The position numbers and the translations under genes are program-made. A stretch of DNA of 26,114 nucleotides from an uncultured Eubacteriales bacterium (lineage in GTDB: Bacteria; Bacillota; Clostridia; Oscillospirales; Oscillospiraceae): contig URPA01000021.1 of the NCBI GenBank assembly GCA_900549545.1, positions 1-26,114 of the forward strand, read 5' to 3'. Within the stretch, counting starts at the first letter, position 1. Every line of letters starts with the position of its first letter. Of the stretch, positions 21,732-26,114 are shown piece after piece. The notes under the pieces are model-generated. The model did no database searches, was not told where the DNA came from, and was given only the letters and a program-made list of their open reading frames with translations.

Positions 21732-23435
21732 ATGAAATTTTCTGAAATGCCCTATACCCGGCCGGATTTTGACGCGCTCAAGGCCGAGCTTCAGGGGCTT
21801 TGTGAGCAGCTCAGGGCTGCCGAAAGCTACGAGCAGGCGAAGGCCGCTTTTCTCAAAAAGGAAGAGCTGCTGCGCCATGTTGAAACGCTGGCAACGCTTG
21901 TCCACGTGCGGCACTCTATCGACACGCGGGACGAGTTTTATAACGCCGAGGAGGAGCTCTGGAACTCTGCCGAGCCGGAGCTTGAGGAATACATCCAGAG
22001 CTGGACAATGGCGCTGCTTGAAAGCCCCTTCCGCGCCGAGTTTGCCGCCGAGTACGGCGAGCTTATGTTCATAAACGCGGAGATAGCGCTCAAGACCTTC
22101 TCCCCGGAGATAATCCCGCAGCTGCAAAAGGAAAACGAGCTTGCGCAGCAGTATGAAAAGCTGCTGGCCTCGGCGCAGATCCCCTTTGAGGGCGGGGTGT
22201 ACACCCTCTCTCAGCTGACGCCCTTCAAGTCCGGCGCGGACGATGGGCAGCGCCTTGCCGCGTGGAAGGCGGAGGGCCAGTGGTACAAGGACAATCAGGC
22301 GGAGTTTGACCGGCTCTATGACGAGCTGGTGCACCTGCGCGACGAGATGGGCAAGAAGCTGGGCTACGAGGGCTACACCACCCTTGGCTACTACCGCATG
22401 GGCCGCAACTGCTACACCAAGGAGGACGTGGAGCGCTTCCGTGCCGCGGTGCGGGACTATGTTGTCCCCGTGGCGGCGGAGATTTACAAAAAGCAGGCAG
22501 AGCGCCTTGGCGTCAGCTATCCGATGAGCTTTGCCGACGCCGCGCTGGAGTTCCGCTCCGGCAACCCCAGACCGCAGGGCAGCCCCGATGAAATTTTACG
22601 CCAGGGCGTGGACTTTTATGAGTCCCTGTCCGCTGAGTCCGGCGAGTTTTTCAAGGGCATGGTGGATATGGAGCTTCTGGATGTGCTGTCCACCGAGGGC
22701 AAGCAGTCCGGCGGATACTGCACTTCCCTGCCGGATTACGGCATGCCATTTATCTTTGCCAATTTCAACGGCACGCAGGGCGACATTGAGGTCATAACCC
22801 ACGAGGCGGGGCACGGCTTTGCCGCGTGGCTCAACCGCGACAGGATACCGATGAGCAATGTCTGGCCGAGCATGGAGGCCTGCGAGGTGCACTCCATGTC
22901 GATGGAGTTTTTCGGCGAGAGCTGGGCGGACAAGTTCTTTGGAGACGACGCGCGCAAGTTCCTTTACAGCCACCTTGCCGGTGCCCTGACCTTCATCCCC
23001 TACGGCACGATGGTTGACCATTTCCAGCATGAGGTCTATGCCCGGCCGGAGATGACCCCCGCCGAGCGGCACGCCGTGTGGAAGGAGCTGCTGGGTGTGT
23101 ACATGCCCTGGCTGCGCCTTGACGGGGAGATCCCCTTCTACGCCGACGGCGAGGGCTGGCAGCGGCAGCACCATATCTACTCCAGCCCCTTCTATTATAT
23201 TGACTACTGCCTTGCGCAGACCGTGTCCCTTGAGTTCTGGGCGATGCTTCAGGAGGATAAGGATAATGCCTGGCAGCACTATATGGCCTATGCCCTTCAG
23301 GGCGGCAGCGAGACCTTTACGAAGCTGCTATCCAACGCCGGGCTTGAAAGCCCCTTTGACGAGAGCTGCCTGAAGAAAGTCTGCGCCAAGGCGGAGAAGG
23401 CTCTTGACAGCTTCGACCTGAGCGGGATAAAATAA
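21732..23435 (+). CDS. M3 family oligoendopeptidase (PepF-like)
   Basis: A 567-residue cytosolic zinc peptidase without a signal peptide. The active site is VITHEAGHGFAAW, with zinc ligands His357 and His361 and catalytic Glu358. The third ligand is Glu385 in MEACEVHSMSME, at the distance typical of M3 enzymes. The C-terminal region HIYSSPFYYIDYCLAQTVSL carries the His/Tyr substrate-binding residues of the family. It trims short peptides inside the cell, feeding amino-acid supply. ATG 21732 has GAGGT six bases upstream. It is transcribed from a strong promoter. The next gene encodes a family-5 solute-binding protein, often for peptides, which would fit a peptide-use theme. Confidence 0.93.
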   Translation: MKFSEMPYTRPDFDALKAELQGLCEQLRAAESYEQAKAAFLKKEELLRHVETLATLVHVRHSIDTRDEFYNAEEELWNSAEPELEEYIQSWTMALLESPFRAEFAAEYGELMFINAEIALKTFSPEIIPQLQKENELAQQYEKLLASAQIPFEGGVYTLSQLTPFKSGADDGQRLAAWKAEGQWYKDNQAEFDRLYDELVHLRDEMGKKLGYEGYTTLGYYRMGRNCYTKEDVERFRAAVRDYVVPVAAEIYKKQAERLGVSYPMSFADAALEFRSGNPRPQGSPDEILRQGVDFYESLSAESGEFFKGMVDMELLDVLSTEGKQSGGYCTSLPDYGMPFIFANFNGTQGDIEVITHEAGHGFAAWLNRDRIPMSNVWPSMEACEVHSMSMEFFGESWADKFFGDDARKFLYSHLAGALTFIPYGTMVDHFQHEVYARPEMTPAERHAVWKELLGVYMPWLRLDGEIPFYADGEGWQRQHHIYSSPFYYIDYCLAQTVSLEFWAMLQEDKDNAWQHYMAYALQGGSETFTKLLSNAGLESPFDESCLKKVCAKAEKALDSFDLSGIK

Positions 23436-23460
23436 GATTTCGCTGTAATTAAACACTTAT

Positions 23461-23557
23461 CATAGAAAGCCATGGCTTTCTATGCAATAGGGTTCCCCTA
23501 TTGCGCGCGATTTTCCGCGCACTATTCACTTTGTTGGACACAGGTCTTGAAACCTGT
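23461..23557 (+). other. series of four stem-loops between M3 peptidase and SBP genes
   Basis: The gap of 159 bases holds, in order: a perfect 24-base palindrome centred on CCATGG (23461-23484); GCAATAGGG/CCCTATTGC (23484-23504); GCGCG/CGCGC (23505-23520); and ACAGGT/ACCTGT (23540-23557). The first may act as a T-poor terminator for the peptidase gene. The others could shape the SBP leader. No known riboswitch class was recognised. Confidence 0.55.
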
Positions 23558-23594
23558 TTGTTCAAAATATATGTAATGGAGGTTGATTTTCAAA

Positions 23595-25892
23595 ATGAAA
23601 AACACCAAAAAACTGCTTGCACTGCTCCTCGCGCTTGTGATGTGCGTCAGCGTGCTGGCAGGCTGCGGCAACAAGCAGGAACCCGCGCCCGCTGAGAGCG
23701 CTGCTCCCGCCGATGACGCCGCCCCCGCCGCGGATGACAGCACTCTGGTTGTCTCCTGCGAGATGGGTCTTGAGGGCAAGTTCTCCCCGTTCTTTGCCCT
23801 GTCCGCCGCCGACCAGGATGTGGTCGACATGTTCACCATCAGCACTCTGGTGCTCGACCGTGTGTCTAACCCTGTCAACCACGGCATTGAGGGCGAAACC
23901 CGCTCCTACAACGGCACTGACTACACCTATAAGGGTGCGGGCGATGTCATTGTCACCGAGAACGATGACGGCAGCGTCAGCTATGACCTGACCATCCGCG
24001 ATGACATCAAGTTCTCCGATGGCTCCAACGCCACCATCGACGATGTTATCTTCGGTATGTATGTCGTTCTCGATCCTACCTACGATGGCAATGTGACGCT
24101 TTACAGCGTTCCCATCAAGGGTCTTGAGGAGTACCGCTCCGGTATGTCCAACCTCTACGCTCTGCTGCTTGAGGCGGGCGAGGACAACACCGACTTCACA
24201 TATTGGGATGAGGCCACTCAGAAGGAATTCTGGGAGACCGGTCTGCCCGCCGCCGGTGAGGCCTGGGCACAGTCCATCCTTGACTACTGCGTCGCTCAGG
24301 GCTACAACGCCGAGGGCGACCCTGTTGAGGCTATTGCCGCCAACTGGGGCTATGAAGTCGCCGAGGGTGCGACCGCCGCTGATTTCTTTGACGCCATCAT
24401 GGCAAACGAGGCCTTCGGCGGTGACTATACCGTCGCCTCCGACACTGAAACTGCCGACAAGACCCTGTTCCAGTGCCTTGACGACAAGTATCTGGTCGGT
24501 ATCTCCACCGGCGAGTCCGCCGACTATATCTCCGGTATCGAAAAGACCGGCGATTACTCCATGCGCGTGACCACCAGCGAGCTGGACGCCACCGCTATCT
24601 ACCGGATGCAGCTGCCCATCGCCCCCATGGCTTACTACGGCGATGCCAGCCTTTATGACTATGACAACCACAGCTTCGGCTTTAACAAGGGCGACCTGTC
24701 CATCGTCAAGTCCAAGACCTCTGCTCCTCTTGGCGCCGGCCCCTTTGTCTTTAACAACTACTCCAACGGTGTTGTCTACATGGACGCCAACCCCGACTAC
24801 TTCCAGGGCGCTCCCAGCATCCAGCACCTGAGCTTCAAGGAGACCACCGAGGACAACAAGGTCAGCGGCGTTGTCACCGCGACCCTTGACCTCTCCGACC
24901 CCAGTTACAGCACCGATACCGCAAAGCAGATCGCTGTTGAGAACGGCTTCTCCGAGGATGAGTGGGACAAGTTTGAAGGCCCCGTGCTCACCACCGAGCT
25001 TATCGACTACCGCGGCTACGGCTATGTCGGCATCAACCCCAACCTTGTCAAGGTCGGCGATGATCCCTACTCCGAGCAGTCCAAGGACCTGCGCAAGGCC
25101 ATAGCCACCCTTATCTCCGTCTACCGTGATGAGGCTATCGACTCCTACTATGGGCCCACCGCCTCCATCATCAACTACCCCATCTCCAACACCTCCTGGG
25201 CCGCTCCTCAGACCACTGACGACGGCTACAAGATCGCTTACTCCCTCGATGTCAACGGCGAGCCTATCTACACCGCCGGCATGAGCGCCGAGGAGAAGTA
25301 CGCCGCCGCTCTCGAGGCCTCTCTGGGCTATTTCGAGGCTGCCGGCTACACTGTTGAAAACGGCCAGATCACCGCTGCCCCCGATGGCGCGAAGATGGGC
25401 TATCAGGTGAACATCGGCGCAAACGGCAACGGCGACCACCCCAGCTTCATCCTGCTCAAGAATGTTGCTGACGCTCTGGCTTCCGTCGGCTTCACCTTCA
25501 CCGTCAACGACATGGCCAACGCCAACGACCTCTACGCCTCCTATCAGACCGGCGAGGCCGAGCTCTGGTGCGCCGCGTGGCAGGCCGGTTCCGACCCCGA
25601 CATGTTCCAGCTCTACCACAGCGAAGGCTCCACCAACTACTACCAGATCGCTGATGACACCCTGGACGAGACCATCATGACCGCCCGCAAGAGCGCCGAC
25701 CAGACCTACCGCAAGACCCTGTATCAGGCCGCGATGGAGATCGTCATGGATTACGCTGTTGAAGTGCCTATCTATCAGCGCTCCGAGTGCCTGCTCGTCT
25801 CCTCCGAGCGTGTCGACACCAGCACCCTGCCCACCGACATGACCCCGTATTGGGAGTGGCAGGCTGAGGTTGAGACCCTCGCCACCAAGTAA
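23595..25892 (+). CDS. family-5 ABC transporter solute-binding lipoprotein
   Basis: A 765-residue lipoprotein. The signal peptide ends in the lipobox LAGC with Cys24, then an Ala/Pro/Asp-rich tether to about residue 52. The SBP_bac_5 fold shows in DDIKFSDGSNATIDDV, KTSAPLGAGPFVFNNYSNG and the C-terminal READ-like part EAELWCAAWQAGSDPDMFQLYHSEGSTNYYQIADD. Family members bind oligopeptides, nickel or sugars; peptides are the likeliest guess. It is about 200 residues longer than OppA, with an acidic insert at roughly 190-300. ATG 23595 is chosen for the signal peptide; GGAGG lies 12 bases upstream, slightly far. Codon choice is strongly biased (AAG, GAC, GGC, CTG), suggesting high expression. 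No permease or ATPase gene follows before the window ends. Confidence 0.9.
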   Translation: MKNTKKLLALLLALVMCVSVLAGCGNKQEPAPAESAAPADDAAPAADDSTLVVSCEMGLEGKFSPFFALSAADQDVVDMFTISTLVLDRVSNPVNHGIEGETRSYNGTDYTYKGAGDVIVTENDDGSVSYDLTIRDDIKFSDGSNATIDDVIFGMYVVLDPTYDGNVTLYSVPIKGLEEYRSGMSNLYALLLEAGEDNTDFTYWDEATQKEFWETGLPAAGEAWAQSILDYCVAQGYNAEGDPVEAIAANWGYEVAEGATAADFFDAIMANEAFGGDYTVASDTETADKTLFQCLDDKYLVGISTGESADYISGIEKTGDYSMRVTTSELDATAIYRMQLPIAPMAYYGDASLYDYDNHSFGFNKGDLSIVKSKTSAPLGAGPFVFNNYSNGVVYMDANPDYFQGAPSIQHLSFKETTEDNKVSGVVTATLDLSDPSYSTDTAKQIAVENGFSEDEWDKFEGPVLTTELIDYRGYGYVGINPNLVKVGDDPYSEQSKDLRKAIATLISVYRDEAIDSYYGPTASIINYPISNTSWAAPQTTDDGYKIAYSLDVNGEPIYTAGMSAEEKYAAALEASLGYFEAAGYTVENGQITAAPDGAKMGYQVNIGANGNGDHPSFILLKNVADALASVGFTFTVNDMANANDLYASYQTGEAELWCAAWQAGSDPDMFQLYHSEGSTNYYQIADDTLDETIMTARKSADQTYRKTLYQAAMEIVMDYAVEVPIYQRSECLLVSSERVDTSTLPTDMTPYWEWQAEVETLATK

Positions 25893-25989
25893 TTGAGGCG
25901 GCAGCCGCAATTACTTCACTATTCACTATTCATCATTCATTATTCATTAAAATGACGGATATTGAATAGTTACGCAAAAAGCAAAACCG

Positions 25990-26024
25990 CTGTGAAGAAA
26001 CGGAAATCATCCGTTTCTTCACAG
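25990..26024 (+). terminator. stem-loop downstream of the SBP gene
   Basis: CTGTGAAGAAACGGA pairs perfectly over 15 bases with 26010-26024, loop AATCA. The following bases are CCCCAGC rather than a T-run, so it may be a processed 3' end or a factor-assisted terminator. Between the SBP stop and this hairpin is an imperfect ATTCA(C/T)-rich tract (about 25912-25950) with no gene. Confidence 0.55.
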
Positions 26025-26062
26025 CCCCAGCTTGCTTTGACGGAAAGTTTGCAGCATCCAAT

Positions 26063-26114
26063 GCCTCCCCTGTGTAAGGGGAGGTGGCAAAAATCTTTGA
26101 TTTTTGACGGAGGG
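26063..26114. repeat. dispersed hairpin repeat, unit B, inverted copy (runs off right edge)
   Basis: GCCTCCCCTGTGTAAGGGGA, then GGTGGCAAAAATC, an internal stem and GATTTTTGACGGAGGG. It is the reverse complement of 1359-1415 with a few changes. The element probably continues past the window, perhaps with a unit A partner. Confidence 0.75.

Noticed and set aside
23562..25910. A 782-codon open frame on the minus strand over the solute-binding protein gene
   Set aside because: It is the antisense of a clear lipoprotein gene with strong codon bias. Its translation is a Val/Gly/Leu/Asp-rich monotone without domain motifs.

Overview
The window looks like a chromosomal piece of an anaerobic, moderately high-GC Gram-positive gut bacterium of the class Clostridia, most likely Oscillospiraceae/Ruminococcaceae-like. 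The signs are an oxygen-sensitive glycyl radical enzyme with its activase, Gram-positive lipoproteins with lipobox signals, a sortase-type NPDTG wall-anchor signal, cohesin and dockerin domains, InlB-type repeats, DivIVA, and a dispersed CTCCCTT/GGGAGC hairpin repeat of a kind I associate with these genomes. The species cannot be named from sequence alone.

Layout. (1) 1-250: the 3' end of an IS30-type transposase, then a dispersed hairpin repeat. (2) 271-5016: the tail of a surface-polysaccharide locus, with a GT-A glycosyltransferase, a Wzx/MATE-like flippase, a GT-B glycosyltransferase and an internally duplicated EamA transporter, closed by a strong bidirectional terminator. (3) 5102-14646: a catabolic locus. 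A LacI-type regulator and an L-rhamnose-mutarotase-like protein are read leftward. Read rightward are a glycyl radical enzyme (GRE), its radical-SAM activase, a ribokinase-like PfkB kinase, a complete DctP-DctQ-DctM TRAP transporter and a DUF4867 (cupin-like) protein. (4) 14749-15498: a low-molecular-weight tyrosine phosphatase and a small HTH regulator, convergent and sharing one bidirectional terminator. (5) 15623-20959: two secreted or surface proteins. The first is a 1301-residue M23 peptidase/InlB-repeat/cohesin/dockerin protein. The second is a 469-residue wall-anchored cohesin protein with seven Cys-rich repeats. (6) 21034-25892: divergent DivIVA-like and M3 oligoendopeptidase genes, then a large family-5 ABC solute-binding lipoprotein, ending in another copy of the dispersed repeat.

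How the genes may work together. In region 3 the regulator, transporter, mutarotase, kinase, GRE and DUF4867 protein look like one self-contained pathway for an anionic sugar-like compound. The GRE has the radical Gly and an active-site Cys, but the usual Gly-Cys-x-Glu signature is Gly-Cys-Gln-Trp, so it is not an obvious member of the dehydratase/decarboxylase classes I can recall, and its substrate is unknown. This is the strongest candidate for an undescribed system. In region 5 the wall-anchored protein carries a cohesin and the neighbouring M23 protein carries a dockerin plus a nearly identical cohesin, which suggests a compact two-gene cell-wall assembly resembling a miniature cellulosome without cellulases.

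No tRNA, rRNA, CRISPR array or phage genes were seen. All identifications come from reading motifs by eye; no database search was run.
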